DNA from: CAYQUL01 sp964568925
Lineage (GTDB): Bacteria > Patescibacteriota > Microgenomatia > UBA8517
Length of the DNA stretch: 38,384 nt
Assembly: GCA_964568925.1 (NCBI GenBank)
Contig: CAZMSJ010000010.1
Coordinates: 1-38,384 of the forward strand
Direction of reading: 5' to 3'
Every line of letters starts with the position of its first letter. Within the stretch, counting starts at the first letter, position 1. Below, piece by piece: positions 13,878 through 21,426 of this stretch. The position numbers were made by a program, and so were the translations under genes. The notes beneath the pieces are model-generated. The model had not been told where the DNA came from, ran no database searches, and worked only from the letters and a program-made list of their open reading frames with translations.

Positions 13878-14852
13878 ATGCAAACGTATCGTAACTTTGT
13901 CGCTGAAGTGATGGCAGACAGCATCATTCGCTACAAAATCGGCGGTAAGCCCCATTCACATCGATTGACGACACTCCGTGTGGTATTTCCTAGAATCGTC
14001 CTTGCCGAGTTTAATACGCATAGGCTGCTGTCCCGAAATAGTGCATCATCTCGAGCAAGACCGATTGAAAAGATGATTGACGACGTATTAACAAATGCCT
14101 TTGTTGCCGACCGTTATCCGCGGAAGCATAAAGGTATGCAAGCACCAGATGACGCGTGGGTAACTGATGATATGCCTGAATATGAGTTATGGAACGCACA
14201 TTGGCTTGAAGCTCGAGATAGTGCAGTATGGTTTGTAAAACGAATGGCAAATCTTGAAATCTCGAAACAACTGGTAAACAGATTGATTGAACCATTCATG
14301 ATGCACCAAGTCATCGTAAGCGCCACTGAATGGGAGAATTTTATTGGGTTGCGTGCACACAGAGACGCACAGAATGAGATTCAAATCTGTGCGAACTTGA
14401 TCCTGAATGAAATGAATCAATCAACGCCACGCGAACTTACATACGGTGGATGGCATCTCCCCTTTAATGGACAACTTGATCAAGATGAACTTGAGCAGTT
14501 GTTCAAAAAAATACAAATGGAGGCTAACCCTGTTGCGGATTCCGTCGAGGAAGTTGCTCGGATGATTATGGTTGCACGCTGTGCCCGTATCTCATACAAC
14601 AGTTTTGAAGGACCTCGTGACTTAGAGAAAGATGTTGCAATGTTTATGCAACTAAAAAAATCAGGTCACTTTAGCCCATTTGAACATGTTGCTCGTGCGA
14701 TGACACCAAGCGAATACATTCGATACACCCAAACGTCGCCTAAGGGAATAGAATACGGCTGGTGCGGAAATTTCCGAGGCTTTATACAAACCAGACGAAT
14801 GTTTGAAAGGAATGAAGAAAATAGAATCGATAGTCGACTTCTAAAAAAGTAA
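13878..14852 (+). CDS. thyX: FAD-dependent thymidylate synthase (ThyX)
   Basis: The 324-residue protein has the ThyX signature at residues 47-59 (THRLLSRNSASSR); the first Arg of the classical RHR is Thr, while His48, Arg49, Ser52, Asn54, Ser57 and Arg59 are kept. Other family pieces are WENFIGLRAH..AQNEIQ and KSGHFSPFEHVARAM near the C-terminus. ThyX methylates dUMP to dTMP with methylenetetrahydrofolate, FAD and NADPH. It starts at ATG 13878 after AGAGG with 7-nt spacing, one of the better ribosome sites here. The protein is longer than the usual 220-260 residues, having an insertion around 85-130, as in phage-type members. It is followed directly by an intrinsic terminator. Confidence 0.92.
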   Translation: MQTYRNFVAEVMADSIIRYKIGGKPHSHRLTTLRVVFPRIVLAEFNTHRLLSRNSASSRARPIEKMIDDVLTNAFVADRYPRKHKGMQAPDDAWVTDDMPEYELWNAHWLEARDSAVWFVKRMANLEISKQLVNRLIEPFMMHQVIVSATEWENFIGLRAHRDAQNEIQICANLILNEMNQSTPRELTYGGWHLPFNGQLDQDELEQLFKKIQMEANPVADSVEEVARMIMVARCARISYNSFEGPRDLEKDVAMFMQLKKSGHFSPFEHVARAMTPSEYIRYTQTSPKGIEYGWCGNFRGFIQTRRMFERNEENRIDSRLLKK

Positions 14853-14864
14853 GTGTGACCTTCT

Positions 14865-14890
14865 CCCCGGCTCTGTCCGGGGATTTTCTT
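14865..14890 (+). terminator. Intrinsic terminator after thyX
   Basis: CCCCGG (14865-14870), loop CTCTGT and CCGGGG (14877-14882) are followed by ATTTTCTT, 12 nt after the thyX stop. Confidence 0.85.
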
Positions 14891-15420
14891 GTACCCTTAA
14901 AAACACTTTCTCCCATAGCAAGCTATTGGTTGTTTTTAAATTAGGTAGACAGTGTCCACATTATGGAGGTGCAAATAGCAGTGTTGTCAGCATGAGTGCC
15001 ATACTTTTTGGGCAGGGGTGAAAAGATGCGCCTTGAGTCGCCCCAAGGCGCATAAGTAAACAAAAACTAGGTACACTTCCCTCAAAACTACAAATCACAA
15101 TCAAGCATAGACTCTTAATCAGGAAACTCGTGTAACTATAAACAAACAACTGAACGTGCGAGCGGATGGTCCCAGGTAAGACTGCATTGGCAATAATGCT
15201 CGAGCCAGGACGTCCTTAGTAAATTGTTCTCGATAGTAGAGAACGTAAATTTTTAAAGTAAATAAAGAAAACAAAAACAGATTTTGGTATACCTCATAAC
15301 GGTCCTGTGTGCACCAAAGGAAAGTTATGTTTCAAACAATTCAGATATCTGTATTAAACATAGATTTACACGCGTGAAGTGTCAAGAGTCAATTTTGTAC
15401 CCAGGCAAATTATGTCGTAT
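14891..15420. other. 530-nt gap rich in inverted repeats; possible structured RNA
   Basis: No supported gene was found on either strand. It holds several perfect stems. TTAAAAACA (14897-14905) pairs with TGTTTTTAA (14931-14939) and encloses ATAGC/GCTAT (14915-14926). ATGCGCCTTG (15026-15035) pairs with CAAGGCGCAT (15044-15053) around an 8-nt loop. GTTCTC/GAGAAC (15226-15244) is followed by GTAAATTTTT, which could be a weak rightward terminator. The sequences of tmRNA, RNase P RNA and SRP RNA were looked for and not found. Confidence 0.5.
15026..15053. repeat. Perfect 10-bp stem-loop in the 14.9-15.4 kb gap
   Basis: ATGCGCCTTG and CAAGGCGCAT pair without mismatch around loop AGTCGCCC. It is GC-rich in an AT-rich gap. 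No T-run follows on the plus strand; on the minus strand CTTTTC follows, so a leftward terminator is possible but weak. It could be part of a structured RNA. Confidence 0.75.
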
Positions 15421-16143
15421 TTATGAAGCTTTTTGCAATTTATTTCTTTCAGGTTTTACCCAAAGAGCACAGACAAACTCTCCTTTTATTGGTCCGTTTT
15501 TAAGATCTGTTAATACTTTTGACACACTTCCCCGATAAAAAGTTTCATACATTTTTGTCATTTCTCGTGCCAAGAAAACTTGAGTGTTTTCTGGAAGTGT
15601 TTTCTGAAGTGCTTCAAGTGTTTTAACAATACGAAAAGGGGAATCAAAGAAAACGACGGTTCCATTAAAAGTTGTAATCTGTTCCATTAAATTGGTTCTC
15701 CCCTTTTTCGGGAAAAAACCTAAGAACAGGAACGGAACACCAGGGAATCCTGAAACAGAAATAGCTGCGGTAACTGAGGATGCACCTGGAACAGGAGTAA
15801 TCTGTATTGAAGAATCGGCCGACACTATATATGACACAAGTTCTCCACCTGGATCACTTACACCTGGTGTACCGGCATCTGTCACTAAAGCTACATTCTT
15901 TCCGTTCATTAAGGCCAATAGGATAGAATCACGCACACCAAGAGTGTTCCGTTGGTTGTATATCATAATATTACGATCTATACCAAAGTGGCTCAACACT
16001 TTCTTCGACTCACGACTGTCTTCTGCGTAAATTACGTCAGCAGAAGCTAAGACCTTTTTGGCTCGGTCAGTCATATCCTCCAAATTTCCGATAGGAGTTG
16101 CGACGATAAAGAGTGTTCCCCGCAGGGATGTAGAAGTGTCCAC
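15421..16143 (-). CDS. rsmI: 16S rRNA 2'-O-methyltransferase RsmI
   Basis: The protein of about 240 residues has the full tetrapyrrole-methylase-type core of RsmI: GTLFIVATPIGNLEDMT near the N-terminus, YAEDSRESKKVL, VALVTDAGTPGVSDPGG, and ITPVPGASSVTAAIS, with FLGFFPKKG and VFFDSPFRI following. RsmI methylates the ribose of C1402 in 16S rRNA with SAM, in the decoding centre. It ends soon after the catalytic domain, so the short C-terminal domain of many RsmI proteins is missing. Two GTG codons (16149 and 16143) can start it. A promoter ending at 16151 makes the one at 16143 the better choice, with an almost leaderless mRNA. Confidence 0.93.
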   Translation of the reverse strand: MDTSTSLRGTLFIVATPIGNLEDMTDRAKKVLASADVIYAEDSRESKKVLSHFGIDRNIMIYNQRNTLGVRDSILLALMNGKNVALVTDAGTPGVSDPGGELVSYIVSADSSIQITPVPGASSVTAAISVSGFPGVPFLFLGFFPKKGRTNLMEQITTFNGTVVFFDSPFRIVKTLEALQKTLPENTQVFLAREMTKMYETFYRGSVSKVLTDLKNGPIKGEFVCALWVKPERNKLQKAS

Positions 16144-16150
16144 AAACACT

Positions 16151-16179
16151 ATTGTATGTGGTGGATAGGTCGTTGTAAA
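16151..16179 (-). promoter_or_regulatory. Promoter of rsmI
   Basis: On the minus strand TTTACA (16179-16174), a 17-nt spacer and TACAAT (16156-16151) give a good sigma-70-like promoter with predicted start near 16144, next to the GTG at 16143. A second TATAAT on the same strand lies at 16191-16186 with a poorer -35. Confidence 0.55.
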
Positions 16180-16217
16180 GGTCGAATTATAAGATGACTA
16201 GTCTAAATGGCTGAAAT

Positions 16218-16226
16218 TGTGGATAA
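16218..16226 (-). promoter_or_regulatory. Perfect DnaA-box-like 9-mer
   Basis: TGTGGATAA on the plus strand is TTATCCACA on the minus strand, the consensus DnaA box. It is single in this 200-nt gap between rsmI and tRNA-Pro, so it is not an origin by itself. Confidence 0.4.
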
Positions 16227-16344
16227 CTTTTTATCTACGTTAGATTATAAGACAGACAGTACATGAGGACGATTTAGTGGACTGTTTTTAGGTGCAGAGG
16301 AAGATTTGTATTCACTCGTCTTTGGCCCTAAAATGGGCCATATT

Positions 16345-16419
16345 CGGGGACTGGCTCAATGGTAGAGTGCTCGTTTCGGGTGCGAGAGATTCCGGGTTCG
16401 ACTCCCGGGTCCCCGACCA
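16345..16419 (+). tRNA. tRNA-Pro(CGG) with encoded CCA
   Basis: Acceptor CGGGGAC/GTCCCCG with the C1-G72 pair typical of bacterial tRNA-Pro, D stem GCTC/GAGT, anticodon stem CTCGT/GCGAG with loop TTCGGGT (anticodon CGG), variable loop AGATT, T stem CCGGG/CCCGG with loop TTCGACT, then A and CCA (16417-16419). It reads CCG. Confidence 0.95.
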
Positions 16420-16481
16420 AAAAGTCACGATATTCACTACTTCAAAAGGAGTAAAAACACGGAAAGACCTACAAAGAAGTA

Positions 16482-16739
16482 TTAATGTCTAAAGCCGATG
16501 AAGATAGATATTTTGTTGGCGCTTGCAGTAAGAAGTGCGTTCTGAACACGTAAGTTTCGATCAAGGCCAGCATCAGTTACAAATGAAATGAGGCCATCAA
16601 CGAGTGATATGTAGTTTGAGTGCCCAGGCAGGATATCAAAGCGACCATAATCGTTGTGTGCAGTAAGAGAGCGAACAGTTCCTTCAAACAACAAAGAATC
16701 TCGGGTTCGAACGATCAAAGTGAGTGTCGGATCTGCCAT
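16482..16739 (-). CDS. atpC: ATP synthase epsilon subunit, beta-sandwich domain only
   Basis: The 85-residue protein matches the N-terminal beta-sandwich of F-type epsilon: LTLIVRTRDSLLFEGTV, then the signature ILPGHSNYISLVDGLISFV. Normal epsilon subunits (about 130 residues) carry a C-terminal helical hairpin that can insert into F1 and block ATP hydrolysis; that part is missing. The rotor contact to gamma and the c ring should remain. Its ATG directly follows the beta stop with no gap (16739/16740). It is the last gene of the ATP synthase operon. The stop falls just after the barrel, so truncation looks natural rather than a frameshift. Confidence 0.9.
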   Translation of the reverse strand: MADPTLTLIVRTRDSLLFEGTVRSLTAHNDYGRFDILPGHSNYISLVDGLISFVTDAGLDRNLRVQNALLTASANKISIFIGFRH

Positions 16740-18131
16740 TTACTTTGCAATTTCATCCAGTGAGCCAATAAACATAAATTTCTCATCGGACAATTGATCA
16801 TACTTTCCAGAAATGATTGAGTTCACATCTCGAATCGTTGTATCTCGAGGAACATATGAACCTTTCTTCCCCTTTTGGCTTTCAGCAGTAAAGAAGCGTT
16901 GACTCATAAAGTTTTTAAGCTTTCTTGCTCTTCTGTACACTATCTGGTCTTCAGCTGAGAGTTCTGCTTCTCCAACGAGTGAAACAATGCGTTCCAATGA
17001 CTGTGCTTGTTTCAATAAATTACGTGCAAGAAGAACAACTTCAGCATGATGTTCACCAACGATAGCTGCGTCTAGGGCTGATGAGGCAGAGGCTAAGATA
17101 TCAATAGCAGGAAGGATACCTCGTTGATACACATCACGAGACAACACAACAGTTGAATCAAGATATGGATAAATCGTTTGTACACCATAATCGAGTAAAT
17201 CATCTGCTGGTACATAGATTGCTTCAATGGTACTTACTACTCCATCATCAGTTGATGCAAGGCGTTCATGAAACTCTGCCATTTCACTTTCAATCGTTGA
17301 TTGATATCCATCTTCACTTGGCAAACTGTTGGTTAACATAGAGAGTTCATTGCCTGCTTGTGCAAGACGATAAATGTTATCGATAAAGAACAAAACGTTT
17401 TTCTTTAAAACATCTCGATAGTACTCAGCTGCGGTAACACCTGCATATGCTGACAAAAAACGAACGGCTGGGTTTTCTCCCATTTGACCAAAGATGAGAG
17501 TTGAAGCCCGCAACACATTGGTGCTACTTAGTGACTGATACAACTCAAGTCCCTCACGAGAACGCTCTCCAACTCCAGCGAAAACTGAGACGAACCCTTC
17601 ATCTGGGTTTGTGACAACGTTATGCAATATCTCAGAGAGAAGCATTGTTTTTCCAACTCCAGCTCCTCCGAAAAGGCCGACTTTACCGCCTTTCAGTAAT
17701 GGAGTAAATAAATCAATCACTTTGATACCCGTCTCGATTAAATCCTTTCTGGCGTACTTCTTTGATAAATTCCGATGTCCACCACGTATCTGCCAGTAGT
17801 CGTTTGTTTTGATGGCTCCTAGACCGTCTAGAGGGTCTCCAAAAAGATTTACCATACGTCCCAACATGTTGTTGCCAACAGGAAATCTCATACTGTCTCC
17901 AGTTGTAACTACGATGTCTCCTCTTTTAACTGAAGTATTAGGTGACAACAAAATACAGTAATACTGATTGCCACGAACTGATGCATACACTTCCATCTGC
18001 ACATGTGGGTCATCAGCCAAATGCACAATTTCATAAATGGCTGGCGTGGCCTTTTCAAAACCAACTTCAACGATTTGTCCGGTGACTGACAAGACAACTC
18101 CTTGAAGTAGTGTTTGGTTATTATTGTTCAT
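16740..18131 (-). CDS. atpD: ATP synthase beta subunit
   Basis: The 463-residue protein is a full F1 beta. Walker A is GGAGVGKT (155-162); the catalytic Glu sits in GERSREG; Walker B is VLFFIDN. The DELSEED-like lever is AELSAED near the C-terminus. It opens with VTGQIVEVGF, the usual N-terminal barrel strand. With alpha it forms the catalytic hexamer that makes or hydrolyses ATP at the inner face of the membrane. The catalytic residues look intact, but some normally conserved stretches differ, such as DNIYRLAQAGNELSMLTNSL in place of the common FRFTQAGSEVSALLGR. It lies 9 nt after gamma and abuts epsilon. Confidence 0.97.
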   Translation of the reverse strand: MNNNNQTLLQGVVLSVTGQIVEVGFEKATPAIYEIVHLADDPHVQMEVYASVRGNQYYCILLSPNTSVKRGDIVVTTGDSMRFPVGNNMLGRMVNLFGDPLDGLGAIKTNDYWQIRGGHRNLSKKYARKDLIETGIKVIDLFTPLLKGGKVGLFGGAGVGKTMLLSEILHNVVTNPDEGFVSVFAGVGERSREGLELYQSLSSTNVLRASTLIFGQMGENPAVRFLSAYAGVTAAEYYRDVLKKNVLFFIDNIYRLAQAGNELSMLTNSLPSEDGYQSTIESEMAEFHERLASTDDGVVSTIEAIYVPADDLLDYGVQTIYPYLDSTVVLSRDVYQRGILPAIDILASASSALDAAIVGEHHAEVVLLARNLLKQAQSLERIVSLVGEAELSAEDQIVYRRARKLKNFMSQRFFTAESQKGKKGSYVPRDTTIRDVNSIISGKYDQLSDEKFMFIGSLDEIAK

Positions 18132-18140
18132 AGGGATAGA

Positions 18141-18986
18141 TTACAGAATACTATACAGAGGCACTAAACTATTTCTCTGTTTTCGATCAAACAGTTCATG
18201 TTGCAATCCTAAGCGCTTCAAGGAAAGACGAGCTCTCTCTCGTGAGATGTTGTCACTTGCTCTGTTCATAGCCAAAATTCTTGAACCAAGTTTAGCTAAG
18301 ATAGATTCAGCAATAGATTGATCAAAGAGCGCACTAAATATTTCAGCTTCAAAGAATGACAATACCTTTGCACTATCAGGTTCAATTAAATATCTCATGT
18401 GTTTTGTTCCATCTGCCGAGGCAGTCATATCAATGTGAGAAGAAATGATAATCTCAGCAGGAACTTGGGTAACTATGTTTTGAAACTTACCAAAAAACAT
18501 ATGTATTTCGTCATACTTCACCACATGTTTAATGAGCGGAATAAGATCAGTTGCGTCTGTTTTCTCATCTGGGATTTCAAAAAAGGTAACATCTCGTGAG
18601 GGAAATTGTGATTTAAAAAGAGACAGACCAGTTTTGCCGACAATAGCTACCTCATATGGTTCTTTTTCTAGCTCCTTTGCAAAGGCACGGTATGTTGCCT
18701 TAACAATGTCTCCATAGAGCCCAGCGTTAGACGACAATAGCACTAATACTTTCTTTCCATTGTGAGCAAGGAAGGTAATCTTGCCTTTTTTGTTAGCTGT
18801 TTCAGCTACATATTCTCGACGGACATCTTCGAAAACCATCTTCATACCTTCAATAAAATCACGTACTTGCACTACCCCATCCCGTGTTTTTTTCATACGA
18901 GAAGCAGCAATTTCTCCATAGGCTTTGGTAACGGTTTGCAGTAGCTGCACTTGTTCAATCTGTTGGTTTAGTTGTCGTTTGTTCAT
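18141..18986 (-). CDS. atpG: ATP synthase gamma subunit
   Basis: The 281-residue protein begins with the long N-terminal helix of gamma (LNQQIEQVQLLQTVTKAYGEIAASRMKK) and ends with the partner helix (ILAMNRASDNISRERARLSLKRLG..HELF). The middle is an alpha/beta domain with VLVLLSSNAGLYGDI, the counterpart of the usual SDRGLCG motif. Gamma is the rotating shaft joining the alpha-beta hexamer to the c ring. Length is typical. The start overlaps the alpha stop by 4 bp, implying translational coupling. Confidence 0.94.
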   Translation of the reverse strand: MNKRQLNQQIEQVQLLQTVTKAYGEIAASRMKKTRDGVVQVRDFIEGMKMVFEDVRREYVAETANKKGKITFLAHNGKKVLVLLSSNAGLYGDIVKATYRAFAKELEKEPYEVAIVGKTGLSLFKSQFPSRDVTFFEIPDEKTDATDLIPLIKHVVKYDEIHMFFGKFQNIVTQVPAEIIISSHIDMTASADGTKHMRYLIEPDSAKVLSFFEAEIFSALFDQSIAESILAKLGSRILAMNRASDNISRERARLSLKRLGLQHELFDRKQRNSLVPLYSIL

Positions 18987-20416
18987 GAGATAGGAATTTG
19001 GGCTGAAAGAATGTCAGCAATTGTGTTTGCATGCCCTACGGTATTTGTCACCAGTGAAAGGTATGTCTGGTCACTGTTGGCTTTCATGAGAATTGAGCGC
19101 AACACCTGAGGTAGCTCGTCGTCTCCCAGCGTTCGCCATGTTCCATGCATGATGTGAACAAGAATAAACTCATTTACCTCTTTTGAGATTGTGATTGAAA
19201 GTGGTTGAGTAAAGTAGACCATCAGCTGTTTTCCAATTTTCAATGTCTCTTGTGCCTCAGCGGATATCTCAGCTCCAAAGTGACTCACATCTTGTAGATT
19301 CTTAAATGCAATTAAAAGGGATGACAGTTCACGAGCCAGGTCACGACTGGCACCTGAGGTTGCTTGCAAACCAACACGAGTGACGGAAACAAATGGGTTC
19401 ACGGCAGGTCTTTGACCTGAATCAAACAAATCATTGTCAAAATAAATGTGGCCATCTGTCATAGACATCAAGTTAGTTGTGATATACCCAGTGATGTCCC
19501 CAAGCATTGATTGGGCAACAGGAAGACAGGTAATACTCACGGGCTTGCCACCAACATTAAAGTTCCCTGCCCGTTCCATCAAACGAGAATGCAAATAAAA
19601 TACGTCACCTGGATAGGCACTGCGACCTGGGAATCGACGTGCAACAAGTGAGATCTCACGATACGCAGCTGCATGAGTTGAAAGGTCATCCATAATAACT
19701 AACGTGTGATAGCCTTGATCACGATAGTACTCAGCTATTGCCATCGCACTAAATGGAGTTAAATAAATAAGCCCTGGTGCATCACTTGCTTCTGAGGAAA
19801 CAATAACGCATTGATTTAAAATATTTGCCTTTGTTACAAACTCAACGAACTGACCAATATCGTTGTGTTTCCGTCCCACTGAAGCATAAATACAAATGGT
19901 TCCCTTTCGTGCCTGATGAGTCAAAACCTGATACAAAAAAGAAGACTTCCCTGTTTTTCTGTCTCCTAAAACAAGCTCACGTTGGCCACGACCTAAGGGA
20001 ACCAATGCATCAACGATCGCCACTCCTGTTTCAAACGGAAGACGAATTGGCATACGACTTGAAATAAGGGGTGGAATAATATCAATTGCCCGAGCATCCT
20101 CAGCAACAATTGCTTGTCCATCCAATGCTTTCCCCAACGGATCAATGTGGCGTCCAAGTAATGCTTTCCCTACTGGAACTGAAGCAGTGCGAGCGGTACG
20201 GACCACACGCATATGAACACGAACTTGTCCTTGGTTTAAAAGCACGACCTCAACGTGCTCTTCTTTGAGACTGAAGATAAAACCAAAGTCACCCTTTTCT
20301 GTAACAACAATTTCATTTACAACGGCATGAGGTAACCCTTGCACCAAAATAAAATTGCGTCGTACTTCACGCACAACGCCAACCTCTTTCGTTCGGGCAA
20401 GTATTTCATCAAACAT
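18983..20416 (-). CDS. atpA: ATP synthase alpha subunit
   Basis: The 477-residue protein is a full F1 alpha. Walker A is GDRKTGKS (151-158), the alpha-type variant of GDRQTGKT. The arginine finger is in VSVTRVG after RPAVNP. LPFETGVAIVDALVPLGRGQRELVLG precedes the P-loop as in other alphas. It carries the non-catalytic nucleotide sites and supplies the arginine finger to beta. It overlaps delta by 8 bp upstream and gamma by 4 bp downstream. Confidence 0.97.
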   Translation of the reverse strand: MFDEILARTKEVGVVREVRRNFILVQGLPHAVVNEIVVTEKGDFGFIFSLKEEHVEVVLLNQGQVRVHMRVVRTARTASVPVGKALLGRHIDPLGKALDGQAIVAEDARAIDIIPPLISSRMPIRLPFETGVAIVDALVPLGRGQRELVLGDRKTGKSSFLYQVLTHQARKGTICIYASVGRKHNDIGQFVEFVTKANILNQCVIVSSEASDAPGLIYLTPFSAMAIAEYYRDQGYHTLVIMDDLSTHAAAYREISLVARRFPGRSAYPGDVFYLHSRLMERAGNFNVGGKPVSITCLPVAQSMLGDITGYITTNLMSMTDGHIYFDNDLFDSGQRPAVNPFVSVTRVGLQATSGASRDLARELSSLLIAFKNLQDVSHFGAEISAEAQETLKIGKQLMVYFTQPLSITISKEVNEFILVHIMHGTWRTLGDDELPQVLRSILMKANSDQTYLSLVTNTVGHANTIADILSAQIPIS

Positions 20417-20852
20417 ACGTTTTCATAACTTCTTTTGTTATCGTAAGAAGCGTCTTATCAATGTACTTTCCATTTATCTCGAGAGCAATACCCCCAATAA
20501 TTTTTGGGTCATGTTGAATATCTAAGAGATATGATTGTTTAAAGTGGTTCTGTAACGCATTACTTAACCGATCAATAAGTTCTGGTTTCAAGGGATATGC
20601 TACCCAAACATGAACTACTGGAGTTTGTTGCTCAAACAGAGCAATTTCTTTTTTCAAAGAAACAATTGCATCAAAGCTTGTGAGCTTATCTGACAAAGGA
20701 GACAATACTGGATAGGCACGAAATGCAGATGAGAGAGCCTGGGCAAACGCTTCATCACTACTGTACTGCACACGAGAAAGCTCACTTAAGGCAATCGTTA
20801 CTTGTGAGAGTTCAAAAACAGTTTTATATGGCAGGGTGAGTGGCAAGTTCAT
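20409..20852 (-). CDS. atpH: ATP synthase delta subunit
   Basis: With ATG 20852 the protein has about 147 residues and begins MNLPLTLPYKTVFEL; an ATG at 20891 would overlap the b subunit gene by 68 bp and is less likely. The sequence is divergent but the C-terminal signature of OSCP/delta is present (KIIGGIALEINGKYIDKTLL). The helical N-terminal part is short compared with the usual 175-180 residues. Delta ties the peripheral stalk (b) to the top of the alpha-beta hexamer. Position between b and alpha is canonical and supports the call. Confidence 0.88.
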   Translation of the reverse strand: MNLPLTLPYKTVFELSQVTIALSELSRVQYSSDEAFAQALSSAFRAYPVLSPLSDKLTSFDAIVSLKKEIALFEQQTPVVHVWVAYPLKPELIDRLSNALQNHFKQSYLLDIQHDPKIIGGIALEINGKYIDKTLLTITKEVMKTYV

Positions 20853-21426
20853 GTTCAATTTCAGACACTGCTTTAACAAGCATCTTCTCATGAATTTCAG
20901 CTGGGAGACCTTCGCCCAAGGCGCGTACGATACTTTCTTTTAACACTTTCTCAGTCTTCTCTTTTAAGAGTACTTCCTGTTGTTTTTCATAATCCATCAT
21001 TTGCTTTTTTATTTCATTTCTGTCCCCTTCAATCTCGGTCGACAAGTGGCTTGTGAGCTCTTTAACTTGTGAAGAAGAATTGGCTGCAAACTTGTTAATG
21101 GTCTCTTCAATTCCCTGCCCGGCTTTAGCTGTTATGTCAGATATAATTTTTTGATATTGTACTCCTCCTTCTCGAATAATTTTTTCAGTTTGTTCTCGAA
21201 TAGCTTTGTCAGCATCTTCATGGGCGTGGGTACGAATTTTCTCAGCTTCAACTCGTGCATCTTGGAGAACTTTTTGGGCCTCAGTTGTTGCCTGATTGTA
21301 GTCAGACTGCAGACGATTGTATTTCTTTTGGAGACGAAAATATAAAACAACAGAGACAACTAGAATAACAACTGATGACAGAGCAACAACTAAAACTGAG
21401 GTAGTGAGAAAGAGATCATTGGTCAT
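20824..21426 (-). CDS. atpF: ATP synthase b subunit
   Basis: The 200-residue protein has one N-terminal membrane helix (about 8-29, TTSVLVVALSSVVILVVSVVLYF) and then a long charged coiled coil rich in Ala, Glu, Lys and Gln. The region AQKVLQDARVEAEKIRTHAHEDADKAI is typical of b subunits. It forms the peripheral stalk that holds F1 against the rotor. Its start overlaps the gpmI stop by 4 bp, so the two genes are co-transcribed and likely coupled. The coiled coil is somewhat longer than the usual 160 residues. Confidence 0.92.
   Translation of the reverse strand: MTNDLFLTTSVLVVALSSVVILVVSVVLYFRLQKKYNRLQSDYNQATTEAQKVLQDARVEAEKIRTHAHEDADKAIREQTEKIIREGGVQYQKIISDITAKAGQGIEETINKFAANSSSQVKELTSHLSTEIEGDRNEIKKQMMDYEKQQEVLLKEKTEKVLKESIVRALGEGLPAEIHEKMLVKAVSEIEHELATHPAI

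Noticed and set aside
14891..15260. tmRNA, RNase P RNA or SRP RNA in the structured gap
   Set aside because: The conserved ends and cores of these RNAs, such as the T-arm GTTCGA of tmRNA or the GAGGAAAGTCC core of RNase P RNA, are absent on both strands.
15284..15538. 84-codon plus-strand ORF near the end of rsmI
   Set aside because: Half of it is antisense to rsmI and there is no supporting signal.
16702..16712. GGGTTCGA string resembling a tRNA T arm
   Set aside because: It lies inside atpC and no cloverleaf can be formed around it.
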